Shown: positions 9,331 to 17,477, counted from the first letter of the stretch. The stretch: DNA of 64,000 nucleotides from Catellatospora sp. IY07-71 (GCF_018326265.1 NZ_AP023360.1:1603501-1667500), one strand, 5' to 3'. The notes: generated by a model from the sequence alone, not told the origin. Numbers and translations are program-made.

Positions 9331-10326
9331 GTGAACATCGCGGTGATCGGACTCGGGCTCATCGGCGGATCGCTGATGCGCGCGCTGGCGGCCGCCGGGC
9401 ACCGCGTGCTCGGCTTCGATGCCGACCCTGAGGTGCGCGCGACGGCCCGCAGCGCGGCGGCCCGGGTGCCCGCGGCGCAGCGCTGGCAGATCACCGCGAC
9501 GATCCGCGACGCCGCGGCCGACGCCGACCTGGTCGCGCTGGCCGTGCCGCTGCCCGCGCTGGACGACGTGCTGGACGCGCTGGTCGCCGGTGGCTTCCAC
9601 GGGCTGATCACCGACGTCACCTCGGTGAAGGGCCCGGTGCGCGAGACGGTCGCCCGGCGGCTGCGCGGTGCGGCCAACCCGCTGGCCGGGTTCGTCGGCG
9701 GGCACCCGATGGCGGGCAAGGAGACCTCGGGTTTCGCCGCCGCCGACCCGGCGCTGTTCACCGGCTGCGCCTGGGTGCTGTGCCTGGACGAGCCGGGCGT
9801 GCTCGACGACTGGCTGACCCTGGCCGGGCTGGTCACCTCGCTGGGCGCGCGGGTGGTGCCGTCGACCAGCGCCGAGCACGACCGCGCGGTCGCCGCGATC
9901 AGCCACGTGCCGCACCTGCTCGCCCTGGCCCTCGCCGCCGCCGCGGCAACCGACCCGCTCGCGCTCACCCTGGCCGCGGGCTCGTTCCGGGACGGCAGCC
10001 GGGTCGCGGGCAGCCGCCCGGAACTGGTCGCCGCGATGTGCGGCGGCAACGCCGCGGCGGTGCTGCCCGCGCTCGCCGATGTGCAGTCCCGGCTGGACGA
10101 GGCGGCCAAGGCGCTGGAGGGGCGCGACCCGATCCGCGCGGTGCGCGACTGGGCGCAGGACGGTCACACCGCGCGCCGGGCCTGGCCGCCCGCGCCGGGC
10201 CGCCCCGAGCAGGTGCCCGCCCGCACGGAGACCCTGCTGCGGCTGGGCCGGGCCGGCGGCTGGATCACCGAGGTGGCCCCGGACCGCCGTACCGTGACCG
10301 CGTTCCTGCCGGTTGAAGGTGCGTGA
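9331..10326 (+). CDS. tyrA: Prephenate dehydrogenase (tyrosine synthesis)
   Basis: A 331-residue enzyme that oxidatively decarboxylates prephenate to 4-hydroxyphenylpyruvate. The frame is open from 9250, but GTG 9331 is chosen because it places the Rossmann motif MNIAVIGLGLIGGS at the N-terminus, as in the family. Later motifs: ITDVTSVKGPV, GGHPMAGKETSGF (substrate-binding His-Pro-Met and Gly-Lys-Glu) and AISHVPHLLALALA. No ACT domain is attached. The stop overlaps the next start by 4 bases (GTGA). Confidence 0.93.
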   Translation: MNIAVIGLGLIGGSLMRALAAAGHRVLGFDADPEVRATARSAAARVPAAQRWQITATIRDAAADADLVALAVPLPALDDVLDALVAGGFHGLITDVTSVKGPVRETVARRLRGAANPLAGFVGGHPMAGKETSGFAAADPALFTGCAWVLCLDEPGVLDDWLTLAGLVTSLGARVVPSTSAEHDRAVAAISHVPHLLALALAAAAATDPLALTLAAGSFRDGSRVAGSRPELVAAMCGGNAAAVLPALADVQSRLDEAAKALEGRDPIRAVRDWAQDGHTARRAWPPAPGRPEQVPARTETLLRLGRAGGWITEVAPDRRTVTAFLPVEGA

Positions 10327-10625
10327 GCCGGAGCCGTCCCACCCTGCGTGAGCCCCACCCGGTACGCCCGTGGGCGGTGGTCGCGGGCGCGCTGGCCGCG
10401 GGGGTGTGGCTGCTGTCGTTCGGCATGTTCGGGGTGACCCTCGGCGGCTACGTGGCCTGGACCCTGCTGGCCGGCCTGCTCGCCTGGGCCGCGGCGCACG
10501 CGCTGGCCCGGTACGGCGACCGGGGGGTGGCCGCCGGGGTCGCCGCGGCGACCGGGGTCGCCTGGACCGCTGCGGCACTCTCCGTAGTCATGGAGTGGAT
10601 TCGCCGAGGAGCGTGGCCACTATGA
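10323..10625 (+). CDS. Small membrane protein, tyrA-coupled
   Basis: A 100-residue protein starting at GTG 10323, overlapping the tyrA stop by 4 bases, so translation is likely coupled. Three hydrophobic segments (about 19-37, 41-60, 70-90) make it an inner-membrane protein with basic termini. I do not recognise a family and the tyrA overlap alone does not assign a role. Confidence 0.75.
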   Translation: MSRSRPTLREPHPVRPWAVVAGALAAGVWLLSFGMFGVTLGGYVAWTLLAGLLAWAAAHALARYGDRGVAAGVAAATGVAWTAAALSVVMEWIRRGAWPL

Positions 10626-10758
10626 GTGACCTTGTGTTAAGACTCCGCGACGGTCATGGCGGCGGTACGGTGCTGAGGAGCACCGGTCACGAAGCGTCAT
10701 GGATCGACCGCATTCCCGGACTTGACGGAGGTCACACTCGCGCGGCACTCTCGGCTGT

Positions 10759-10956
10759 ATGTGGACGCCCCAGCAGCCAGATCCGGACCGGTGCCGCCGG
10801 CGCCTGCAGTTGCTGGCCGAGCTGTCCGGAGGCACGGGCCGGGAGCGTCTGCTCCCCGTCGTGGGCAGCACCAGAGCCGGCCGGGGGGCGGGCAGGGGTG
10901 TCGCGGCGGAGAAACTCCGCGAGCTGATCGCGCTGCGTCGGCGACTGGCGGGCTGA
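10759..10956 (+). CDS. Possible small charged protein, 65 residues
   Basis: A short frame from ATG 10759 to TGA 10954-10956 in the 443-bp interval between the tyrA operon and the next secure gene. Third codon positions are strongly G/C. The product has two helical, Leu/Arg-rich segments (RRRLQLLAELSG and AEKLRELIALRRRLAG), which makes it more protein-like than the competing frames. No convincing ribosome-binding site is seen. An overlapping frame starting at ATG 10622 is rejected. I see nothing else in the rest of this interval. Confidence 0.4.
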   Translation: MWTPQQPDPDRCRRRLQLLAELSGGTGRERLLPVVGSTRAGRGAGRGVAAEKLRELIALRRRLAG

Positions 10957-11068
10957 CGGGTCGTTGTCTGATCAGGGCCGTCAGTCCGCAAGAGCCGCCG
11001 GATGACCAGCCCTCGCCGGTGACCTGCGAGGTCGCCCGGCGCCCATATCGACACTATTTGGGGGGACC

Positions 11069-11578
11069 GTGTCGTACTTCGCCGCCGCGGTGGTCCGGGG
11101 CCGGTCCGGCTGGGCCGCCACCGAACTCGACCTGCACGATGCCGCAGACGTGGACGAGGTCGCGGACCTGCTGCGCGACACCGATCCCGCGGCCGACGTG
11201 TCCCTGATGTTCGTCGAGTCCGACGACGCCTACCTCGTGGTGATGCGCCTCGACGAGGGCGAGGACCTGCGCATCTTCGGGTCCGACTCGGCCTTCGCCG
11301 ACGAGTCGCGGCTCGGCAAGCTGCTGCTCAGCGACGTGGAGGTCCCCGTCGTCGAGATCGACGAGGCGGAGCCCACGGACGACGACGAGGACCGTCCCGC
11401 CGCCGACCCCGCGGCCGATCCGGTGGGCGACGCCGACCTGCTGGCCGATCTCGGCGTGTCCGCGCACAAGCTGCTGGCCCTGTGCGCCACCGACGGCCTG
11501 CTGCCCGCCGACGTGACCGCCGAGGTGTGCCAGGCCATCGGCTGCGGCGACGAGGTCGAGGAGCTGCGCGAGTCTTGA
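11069..11578 (+). CDS. tRNA adenosine deaminase-associated protein
   Basis: A 169-residue acidic protein starting at GTG 11069 after GGGGGGAC. It matches the actinobacterial family always found directly before tadA. It opens SYFAAAVVRGRSGW, has an acidic middle (residues about 95-125, many Asp/Glu) and ends in an alpha-helical domain (LLADLGVSAHKLLALC...). Its stop overlaps the tadA start (TTGA), consistent with coupled translation and a partner role. Biochemical role is not established as far as I know. Confidence 0.88.
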   Translation: MSYFAAAVVRGRSGWAATELDLHDAADVDEVADLLRDTDPAADVSLMFVESDDAYLVVMRLDEGEDLRIFGSDSAFADESRLGKLLLSDVEVPVVEIDEAEPTDDDEDRPAADPAADPVGDADLLADLGVSAHKLLALCATDGLLPADVTAEVCQAIGCGDEVEELRES

Positions 11579-12072
11579 GAGCCAGGCCGCGGCACGAGGA
11601 GTGGATGCGCCGCGCCCTCGCCGTCGCGGCAGGCTGCGACGACAGTGCCGACGTGCCGGTCGGTGCGGTGGTGTACGCCCCCGACGGCACCGAGCTGGCG
11701 ATCGGGCGCAACGAGCGGGAGGCCACCGGCGACCCCACGGCGCACGCCGAGATCCTCGCGCTGCGCGCCGCCGCCGCCCGCTGGGGCGAGTGGCGCCTGG
11801 AGGGCTGCACGATCGTGGTGACGCTGGAGCCGTGCACCATGTGCGCGGGCGCGATCGTGCTGGCCCGCATCGGCACGGTGGTGTTCGGTGCCTGGGAGCC
11901 CAAGACCGGCGCGGCCGGCTCGCTCTGGGACGTGCTGCGCGACCGCCGCCTCAACCACCGCCCCGAGGTCTACTCCGGGGTGCTCGCCGACGAGTCCGCC
12001 ACCCTCCTGCGCACCTTCTTCGACCGGTCGCCGGGCCCTGACCTGCCCGCGCCGTCCCGGGAAGCCGGCTGA
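11575..12072 (+). CDS. tadA: tRNA-specific adenosine deaminase (A34 to inosine)
   Basis: A 165-residue zinc deaminase that converts the wobble adenosine of tRNA-Arg(ACG) to inosine. TTG 11575 is chosen as start: it overlaps the previous stop and retains the family's N-terminal HEEWMRRAL helix, which the ATG at 11605 would cut off. Zinc and catalytic residues are H57-A-E59 and P-C87-T-M-C90. Length is normal for TadA. A hairpin terminator follows at 12197. Confidence 0.93.
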   Translation: MRARPRHEEWMRRALAVAAGCDDSADVPVGAVVYAPDGTELAIGRNEREATGDPTAHAEILALRAAAARWGEWRLEGCTIVVTLEPCTMCAGAIVLARIGTVVFGAWEPKTGAAGSLWDVLRDRRLNHRPEVYSGVLADESATLLRTFFDRSPGPDLPAPSREAG

Positions 12073-12196
12073 GGGCCGGGGATCTGCCCATGCCGCGCGG
12101 CAATCGATGGGCTGCCTCCGCAACACCCGGGTTGCGCCGCGCACTCGGCCGCATGCCAGGTCCGAGGCTCCGGCGCCAGCCATCCTCGGTGACGGG

Positions 12197-12236
12197 CCAC
12201 ACCTTCTGGGTTGTACCTACATCCCAGAAGGTGTGG
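12197..12236. terminator. Perfect 14-bp hairpin downstream of tadA
   Basis: Arms CCACACCTTCTGGG and CCCAGAAGGTGTGG enclose a 12-base loop. It lies between the tadA stop and the convergent dehydratase stop, so it probably ends both transcripts. Confidence 0.8.
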
Positions 12237-12272
12237 GCCGCACGCTGGAGTAGTGCCGCGGCGGGTGACGGG

Positions 12273-13073
12273 TCAGCGCGAGACCGTGCCGGCCAGATAG
12301 GGCTTGCCCGAGCGGGCGTCACGCAGGGAGAACTCGTCCCCCGTCCAGGTGAAGCCGACCGTCGCGGGCAGCAGCATCGGGAGCTTGAAGGCAACGTCGA
12401 CCGTGTACGCGTCCGGGAGCCTGCCCTCCAGCGCGGCCAGGCACCGGGCCTTGCTCCACATGCCGTGCGCGATGGGGCGCGGGAAGCCGAACAGGCGCGC
12501 ACCCAGCCACGAGGTGTGGATCGGGTTGTGGTCGCCGGAGGCGTCCGCGTACTCCGTGCCGGTCGAGGTGGGCACCCGCCAGGTCGCGTGCGGCGGCGCC
12601 TCGGGCGCGGGCTCGCGGGCCGGGCGCTCCTCGCGGGGCTCCGCGGACGGCCCCCGCCGCAGGTACGTCGACACGTCCCGCCACACCACCGTCCCGTCCA
12701 CCGACGCGGTGGTGATCACGTCGTACTGCCGCCCGCGCGGGTGGTCGCGCAGGTCCCGCGCGTGTACCGCCAGCTCCAGCACGTCGTCGGCGGTCAGCGG
12801 CCGGGTCTGCTCGATGCGGTTGGCCACGTGCACCCCGCCCACCACCGGGAACGGGAAGTCGCGCCGGGTCATCAGATCCAGCTGCAGGCCGAAGCCCAGG
12901 ATGTGCGGGTAGGTCACCGGCAGCCGGTCGCTCAGCCGGAACCCGCACACCCGCTGGTAGCGGGCCAGGTGCGCGCGGTCCACGACGGCCGTGGTGGTCA
13001 GCGTGTCCTCGGGCAGCGTGCTGGGCCTGGGGAACGGCACGACGGACAGCGCCGCGCGCAGCATGCTCGGCAT
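12273..13073 (-). CDS. MaoC-like hot-dog (R)-specific dehydratase/hydratase
   Basis: A 266-residue double hot-dog protein. The frame extends upstream to 13106, but ATG 13073 lies one base after the stop of the reductase gene (TGACATG) and gives a sensible N-terminus (MPSMLRAALSVVP). The hydratase signature is in the C-terminal half: YADASGDHNPIHTSWLGARLFGFPRPIAHGM, with the catalytic D...H pair (DHNPIH) and the IAHGMW turn. Known members hydrate or dehydrate enoyl/3-hydroxyacyl thioesters. It is cotranscribed with the FabG4-like reductase and, with the divergent thiolase, forms three steps of an acyl-chain cycle. Confidence 0.88.
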   Translation of the reverse strand: MPSMLRAALSVVPFPRPSTLPEDTLTTTAVVDRAHLARYQRVCGFRLSDRLPVTYPHILGFGLQLDLMTRRDFPFPVVGGVHVANRIEQTRPLTADDVLELAVHARDLRDHPRGRQYDVITTASVDGTVVWRDVSTYLRRGPSAEPREERPAREPAPEAPPHATWRVPTSTGTEYADASGDHNPIHTSWLGARLFGFPRPIAHGMWSKARCLAALEGRLPDAYTVDVAFKLPMLLPATVGFTWTGDEFSLRDARSGKPYLAGTVSR

Positions 13074-13074
13074 G

Positions 13075-14376
13075 TCAGGCCCCCAGCAGCGACTGGCCGC
13101 AGACACGCACCACGTTGCCGGTGACCGCGGCCGAGCCGGGCGCGGCGAACCAGGCCACCGTCTCCGCGACGTCCACCGGCAGGCCGCCCTGGGACATGCT
13201 GTTCATGCGCCGCCCGGCCTCGCGGATGAACATCGGCAGCTTCGCGGTCATCGCGGTCTCGATGAAGCCCGGCGCGACCGCGTTCACGGTGATGCCCCGC
13301 GCGGCGAGCACCGGGGCCAGCGCGTGCACCCAGCCGATGACACCGGCCTTGCTGGCGGCGTAGTTGGTCTGGCCGCGGTTGCCGGCGATGCCCGCGATGG
13401 AGGCCACGCCGACGATGCGGCCGCCGTCCGGGATCAGGCCCGCGTCGAGCAGCACCTGCGTGACGTGCGCCGGGGCGATCAGGTTGACCTTGAGCACGGC
13501 GTCCCAGCGGGCCGGGTCCATGTTCGCCAGCGTCTTGTCGCGGGTGATGCCCGCGTTGTGCACCAGCACGTCCAGGCGGCCGTGCCGCTCCCGCAGGTGG
13601 TCGGCCAGCCGCTGCGCGGCGTCCGCCCCGGTCAGGTCCAGCTGGTACGCCTCGCCGCGTACCTCGTTGGCGACCTTGGCCAGGTCGTCCCCGGCCGGGG
13701 GCACGTCCAGGCAGATCACGTGGGCGCCGTCGCGCGCCAGCACCCGGGCCATGGCCGCGCCGATGCCCCGCGCCGCGCCGGTGACCAGCGCGATCCTGCC
13801 TCGCAGATCGCCGCCCTCCGGCGCCGGGACGGCGCCCACGGTGATCGTCTGCCCGCTCACGTACGCCGACTTCGCCGACAGCAGGAAGTCGAGGGTCGAG
13901 CGCAGCGCGGCGATGTCGGCGTCCGGGTGCACCCGGACCAGCTGCGCGGTGGTGCCCCGGCCGAACTCCTTGCCGACGCTGCGTACGAAACCGTCCAGGG
14001 CCTGCTGCGCGGCAGCCTGGCCCGGGTCGGCGACCGAGGCGAGCGGCAGGCCCAGCACGACCACGCGGCCGGCCGGGGTGAGCGCTCGCGCGACCGGGTG
14101 GAAGAAGTCGTAGAGCGCGCGCAGGCCGGCCGGGCCGGTGATGCCGGTCGCGTCGAAGACCAGCGCGTGGTGCCTGCCGGCCTCCTCGCTCGACGCGTAC
14201 AGCTTGGCCAGCTCCTCGAAGCGCGGGCCGTCGGACGGGCCGACCAGCACCGGGCCGGGGATGAGCGCGTCGCCCTCGCGGAATCGGGCCAGCTTCTGCG
14301 GATCGGGCAGGCCGAGCCGCTTGACTATCGCCCGCCCAGGCCCGGACCTTGCGAAACTTGTGTAACGGTCGCTCAT
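13075..14376 (-). CDS. fabG: High-molecular-weight 3-oxoacyl reductase (FabG4-like SDR)
   Basis: A 433-residue protein, about twice the usual FabG length, as in mycobacterial FabG4. The N-terminal ~200 residues form a flavodoxin/Rossmann-like domain lacking an SDR active site. The C-terminal SDR domain has the cofactor motif TGAARGIGAAMA, an HNAGITRDKTL segment, the catalytic YAASK motif with an upstream Ser (GVASIAG), and ends GGLPVDVAETVAWFAAPGSAAVTG. It reduces 3-oxoacyl thioesters with NAD(P)H. ATG 14376 is only 7 bp from the perfect palindrome at 14383-14404, so a repressor bound there would block its transcription. Confidence 0.92.
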   Translation of the reverse strand: MSDRYTSFARSGPGRAIVKRLGLPDPQKLARFREGDALIPGPVLVGPSDGPRFEELAKLYASSEEAGRHHALVFDATGITGPAGLRALYDFFHPVARALTPAGRVVVLGLPLASVADPGQAAAQQALDGFVRSVGKEFGRGTTAQLVRVHPDADIAALRSTLDFLLSAKSAYVSGQTITVGAVPAPEGGDLRGRIALVTGAARGIGAAMARVLARDGAHVICLDVPPAGDDLAKVANEVRGEAYQLDLTGADAAQRLADHLRERHGRLDVLVHNAGITRDKTLANMDPARWDAVLKVNLIAPAHVTQVLLDAGLIPDGGRIVGVASIAGIAGNRGQTNYAASKAGVIGWVHALAPVLAARGITVNAVAPGFIETAMTAKLPMFIREAGRRMNSMSQGGLPVDVAETVAWFAAPGSAAVTGNVVRVCGQSLLGA

Positions 14377-14382
14377 GCGGTA

Positions 14383-14404
14383 GACCTTACTCGCGAGTAA
14401 GGTC
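14383..14404. promoter_or_regulatory. 22-bp perfect palindromic operator between divergent genes
   Basis: The 20-bp core ACCTTACTCGCGAGTAAGGT is a perfect palindrome, extended by one more pair on each side. It lies within the 46 bp that separate the fabG-type start (14376, minus) from the thiolase start (14423, plus), so one bound dimer could control both directions. TTACTnGCnAGTAA-like palindromes are typical of TetR-family regulators of lipid metabolism. No regulator gene is adjacent. Confidence 0.75.
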
Positions 14405-14422
14405 GAACACCAGGAGGCTGTT

Positions 14423-15685
14423 GTGACTCAGAGTGTGCGTAAGGTGGCCGTCCTCGGCGGCAACCGGATCCCGTTCGCCCGGTCCAACAGCAAGTACGCC
14501 CAGGCCTCCAACCAGGACATGCTCACCGCCGCGCTCGACGGGCTGATCGCCCGCTACGGACTGTCCGGGCAGCGCCTCGGCGAGGTCGCCGCGGGCGCCG
14601 TGCTCAAGCACGCCCGCGACTTCAACCTCACCCGCGAGTCGGTGCTCGGCACCGGCCTCGACCCGGCCACTCCCGCCGTCGACCTGCAGCAGGCCTGCGG
14701 GACCGGCCTCCAGGCGATCACCTATCTCGCCAACAAGATCGCGCTGGGGCAGCTGGAGTCCGGCATCGCGGGCGGCGTGGACACCACCTCCGACGCGCCG
14801 CTCCAGCTCAACGAGCAGTTCCGCCGCGTGCTGCTGCGCCTCAACAGCGCGAAGAGCACCGGCGACCGGCTCAAGGCCGCCCTGGCGCTGCGCCCGCTCC
14901 AGCCGTTCAAGCCGGAGCTGCCCCGCAACGCCGAGCCGCGCACCGGGCTGTCCATGGGCGAGCACGCCGCGATCACCGCCGAGCGCTGGGGCGTCACCCG
15001 TGCCGACCAGGACGAGCTGGCGCTCGACTCGCACCGCAAGCTCGGTGCCGCGTACGAGGCCGGCTTCTTCGACGACCTGCTCACGCCGTACCTCGGCCTG
15101 ACCCGGGATCAGAACCTGCGCCCCGACACCTCGCTGGAGAAGCTCGGCTCGCTCAAGCCCGTGTACGGACTGCGCGGCAAGAACCCGACCATGACCGCGG
15201 GCAACTCCACCCCGCTCACCGACGGCGCCGCCGTCGTGCTGCTCGGCTCCGAGGAGTGGGCCGCCGAGCACAGCCTGCCGGTGCTGGCGCACTTCGTCAC
15301 CGCGCAGACCGCCGCGGTCGACTTCGTGCACGGCGACCCCGAGCCCGAGGGCCTGCTGATGGCCCCGGTGTACGCCGTGCCCCAGCTGCTGTCCCGGCTC
15401 GGCCTCAAGCTGCAGGACTTCGACTTCTACGAGATCCACGAGGCGTTCGCGTCGCAGGTGCTGGCCACGCTGGCCGCCTGGGAGTCCAACGGCCTGGGCA
15501 CCATCGACCGGTCCCGCCTCAACGTGAACGGCTCGTCGCTGGCGGCCGGGCACCCCTTCGCCGCCACCGGCGGCCGCATCGTGGCCACCGCCGCGAAGCT
15601 GCTCGCCCAGCGCGGCTCCGGCCGCGCCCTCATCTCGATCTGCGCCGCCGGCGGCCAGGGCGTCGTCGCCGTTCTCGAACGCTGA
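14423..15685 (+). CDS. Acetyl-CoA acetyltransferase (thiolase)
   Basis: A 420-residue thiolase starting at GTG 14423 after CCAGGAGG. The acyl-accepting Cys is C92 in QQACGTGLQA. The C-terminal half has NGSSLAAGHPFAATGGR (catalytic His) and ISICAAGGQGVVAVLER (second catalytic Cys), and the substrate-side signature YEIHEAFA is present. The enzyme reversibly joins or cleaves 3-oxoacyl-CoA. Its divergence from the reductase/dehydratase pair over a shared operator suggests one regulated acyl-CoA pathway. A FadI/FadA5-type role is possible; exact substrate is not evident. Confidence 0.92.
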   Translation: MTQSVRKVAVLGGNRIPFARSNSKYAQASNQDMLTAALDGLIARYGLSGQRLGEVAAGAVLKHARDFNLTRESVLGTGLDPATPAVDLQQACGTGLQAITYLANKIALGQLESGIAGGVDTTSDAPLQLNEQFRRVLLRLNSAKSTGDRLKAALALRPLQPFKPELPRNAEPRTGLSMGEHAAITAERWGVTRADQDELALDSHRKLGAAYEAGFFDDLLTPYLGLTRDQNLRPDTSLEKLGSLKPVYGLRGKNPTMTAGNSTPLTDGAAVVLLGSEEWAAEHSLPVLAHFVTAQTAAVDFVHGDPEPEGLLMAPVYAVPQLLSRLGLKLQDFDFYEIHEAFASQVLATLAAWESNGLGTIDRSRLNVNGSSLAAGHPFAATGGRIVATAAKLLAQRGSGRALISICAAGGQGVVAVLER

Positions 15686-15689
15686 CCCT

Positions 15690-15743
15690 CTGGATCTAGA
15701 TGAGTTGTGGTCGCCTGGGCAGCAACAACTCATCTAGATCCAG
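15690..15743. repeat. 52-bp hairpin repeat, copy 1
   Basis: Perfect 19-bp arms (CTGGATCTAGATGAGTTGT and its complement at 15725-15743) enclose a 16-base loop. A related copy in inverted orientation lies at 16678-16729. The right arm supplies the TGA stop of the minus-strand DUF559 gene. It may also end transcription of the thiolase gene. Confidence 0.85.
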
Positions 15744-16662
15744 CCCAGCCCGCCGCGTGGAGCGCGGTGCGGAGGGTGGCGGCGACCTCGTCGGGGCGGG
15801 TGCGGATCTGGTACGCGGTGAAGCGGAGGATGCGGTCCCCGCCGGTCCAGATGTCGTTCTGCCGCCTCATGTCCGCCTCCCAGTGGGCCACCTCCATGTG
15901 GTGGGCGCCGTCCACCTCGACGTGCAGCCGGTACGCCCGCCAGTACGCGTCCCGGTAGCGGACCCTGCCGCTGGCGTCCACACGCCGGTCTTGCAGGTCG
16001 GGCACGGGGAGGTGGTGGCGGCGGCACAGCTTCACGAAGTCGATCTCAGAGAGCGCGCCCGCGCCGCCCGCGGCGTCCCGTGCCGTGGTGGCGATCAGCG
16101 TGCGGCGCGGTGCCCGGGGCAGCCGGTGCAGCACCTCCAGCAGTTCCGACGGCAGGACCAGCCGTTGCTGGCAGGCCGCCGCGACGATCGTCTGCGCCGC
16201 GTCGGGGAACCGCGCCCAGGAGGCCGCATCGACGACGGAACGGGCGATCGTGGTGCGTGGCGGCCGCCCGAGCTGGCAGTCCTGCTCGGTCAGGTGGATG
16301 GTGCGGCGTACCTTGACCGCCGGCATGTCGAGGGGCAGCCGACGGAATAGATCGGGCCGGTGGCCCCCGGTGTGAACCAGCACATCGATCCGCTCTTCGC
16401 GGAACTTCCCGCGCAGCCCACCGGCGTGCGCGGCGGCCAGCCCGGCCAGCCGGGCGTCAGGCCCGGCGGCCAGCACCGCCACCCAGCGCTGTTGATCGAG
16501 ACTGAGCGGCCCGGTCCCCGCGAAGACGATGCCTCGGCACACCTGCCGCCAGCGTCCCGTCTCGATCCGGTGCCGCACCTTGCCCACCGTCAGCAACTCC
16601 ACCGCCTGCGCCCAGGTCAGCACGTTGCTCTGCGCGAACAGCACCCACTCCAGCTCCTCCAC
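15730..16662 (-). CDS. AbiEi-like N-terminal domain / DUF559 nuclease-fold protein
   Basis: About 310 residues from GTG 16662. The frame stays open to GTG 16713, inside the neighbouring hairpin, so the start is uncertain. The N-terminal part (LTWAQAVELLTVGKVRHRIETGRWRQV then a CRGIVFAGT strand) resembles the winged-helix AbiEi-type antitoxin domain. The C-terminal ~100 residues form a DUF559 (Vsr-like restriction endonuclease fold): SEIDFVKLCRRHHLPVPDLQ, then LHVEVDGAHH with the acidic E-V-D pair, then RILRFTAYQIRTRPDEV. Such proteins are common in actinomycetes but uncharacterised. The stop codon lies in one flanking hairpin and the open frame reaches the other, so the gene fills the space between two matching repeats. 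Confidence 0.8.
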   Translation of the reverse strand: MEELEWVLFAQSNVLTWAQAVELLTVGKVRHRIETGRWRQVCRGIVFAGTGPLSLDQQRWVAVLAAGPDARLAGLAAAHAGGLRGKFREERIDVLVHTGGHRPDLFRRLPLDMPAVKVRRTIHLTEQDCQLGRPPRTTIARSVVDAASWARFPDAAQTIVAAACQQRLVLPSELLEVLHRLPRAPRRTLIATTARDAAGGAGALSEIDFVKLCRRHHLPVPDLQDRRVDASGRVRYRDAYWRAYRLHVEVDGAHHMEVAHWEADMRRQNDIWTGGDRILRFTAYQIRTRPDEVAATLRTALHAAGWAGSR

Positions 16663-16677
16663 CCGAGCAGCCTGGCC

Positions 16678-16729
16678 TGGATCTAGATGATTTGTTGTCG
16701 CCCCAGCGACCACAAATCATCTAGATCCA
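16678..16729. repeat. 52-bp hairpin repeat, copy 2 (inverted relative to copy 1)
   Basis: 18-bp perfect arms (16678-16695 and 16712-16729) with a further inner GTCGC/GCGAC stem. Read on the minus strand, it matches copy 1 at nearly every position. The G-C pair of copy 1 (GAGTTGT/ACAACTC) is a T-A pair here (GATTTGT/ACAAATC), so both arms changed together. Confidence 0.85.
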
Positions 16730-16746
16730 CGACTGGGGGAAGGTAG

Positions 16747-17169
16747 CTAACGGATGGTGCCGGGTGGGGCGAGCCATTGGGCGGGTTGGCCGGTGGCTTT
16801 CTTGATGACGTCGAAGTCGCCGTCGTAGTGCAGGACCGTGAGGCCGTTGAGTTCCGCGGTGGCGGCGACGAGCAGGTCGATGGGGCCGGCGCTGCGGTGC
16901 TGGCCCTGCTGGGTGAGCAGGTCCTGGACCTCTGCGGCGCGACGGTACACCCCGTCGGGGATGACGACCCATGGATAGGCCAGCCGGAGCGTGTCCAGCA
17001 GCACCGCTCGGTCGGCGGCGGACCTGGCGGAATGGAGCAGTTCGAGTTCCGTCACCGCGCACAGTCCGATGAGGCCCTGGCTCACCGGCTTGTCCCAGCC
17101 GAGTCTTCCGCCGCTCGGGCGGAGCAGCCGGACCAGTGCGCTCGTGTCGATGAGATAGGTGACCGTCAC
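16747..17169 (-). CDS. vapC: PIN-domain ribonuclease toxin (VapC)
   Basis: A 140-residue PIN domain. The metal-binding acids are visible: D8 in [13 protein letters not shown]41 in AVTELELL, D98 in [11 protein letters not shown], and D116/D118 in HYDGDFDVI. VapC toxins cleave tRNA or rRNA when freed from VapB. GTG 17169 overlaps the TGA of the upstream antitoxin gene by 4 bases (GTGA), giving coupled translation. It sits right beside the hairpin-bracketed DUF559 gene. Confidence 0.92.
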   Translation of the reverse strand: MTVTYLIDTSALVRLLRPSGGRLGWDKPVSQGLIGLCAVTELELLHSARSAADRAVLLDTLRLAYPWVVIPDGVYRRAAEVQDLLTQQGQHRSAGPIDLLVAATAELNGLTVLHYDGDFDVIKKATGQPAQWLAPPGTIR

Positions 17170-17381
17170 GGCTTAGGACGATAGTTCTTCTTATCCAGAA
17201 GCTCGTCGAAGTATCCTGCGTCACCGAATTCACGCAGCTTGGCAAGGGCTTCCGCGCGCCTGCGCTGGGCGGCGCTCTCCCGCAGGGCGGTGTTGACGGT
17301 GTCCTTCTTGGTCTTCGTGCCGAAGACCTCGGCGGCGTCGGCGAGCAGCTCCTCGTCGATGTCGATCAGCATCTTCGCCAT
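17166..17381 (-). CDS. vapB: VapB-type antitoxin
   Basis: 71 residues from ATG 17381, preceded by a GGGGGA ribosome-binding site. The N-terminus [35 protein letters not shown] is a ribbon-helix-helix DNA-binding fold. The C-terminal part ([19 protein letters not shown]) is the flexible region that would wrap the toxin. First gene of the vapBC operon; it is expected to repress its own promoter at the repeats just upstream. Confidence 0.9.
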   Translation of the reverse strand: MAKMLIDIDEELLADAAEVFGTKTKKDTVNTALRESAAQRRRAEALAKLREFGDAGYFDELLDKKNYRPKP

Positions 17382-17403
17382 CGGGTCCCCCTCGCGGCCG
17401 CGA

Positions 17404-17433
17404 TATATACGATCTCGCCAAGGAGTATATACG
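17404..17433 (-). promoter_or_regulatory. Likely VapB operator/promoter: two TATATACG sites
   Basis: TATATACG occurs at 17404-17411 and 17426-17433, 22 bp apart (two helical turns), 22-52 bp upstream of the vapB start. The second lies in the palindrome GTATATAC. This AT-rich island stands out in the GC-rich surroundings and fits RHH-type autoregulation; binding is inferred. Confidence 0.6.
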
Positions 17434-17477
17434 CCGGGCCTCGGGCTCGCCAGGGACGGGGATCGCTGCGTGCGAGA

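Noticed and set aside
10622-10927. Frame starting ATG 10622 after the small membrane gene
   Set aside because: It contains the rare TTA codon and a Cys/Ser/Pro-rich product with no structure, and overlaps a better small frame at 10759.
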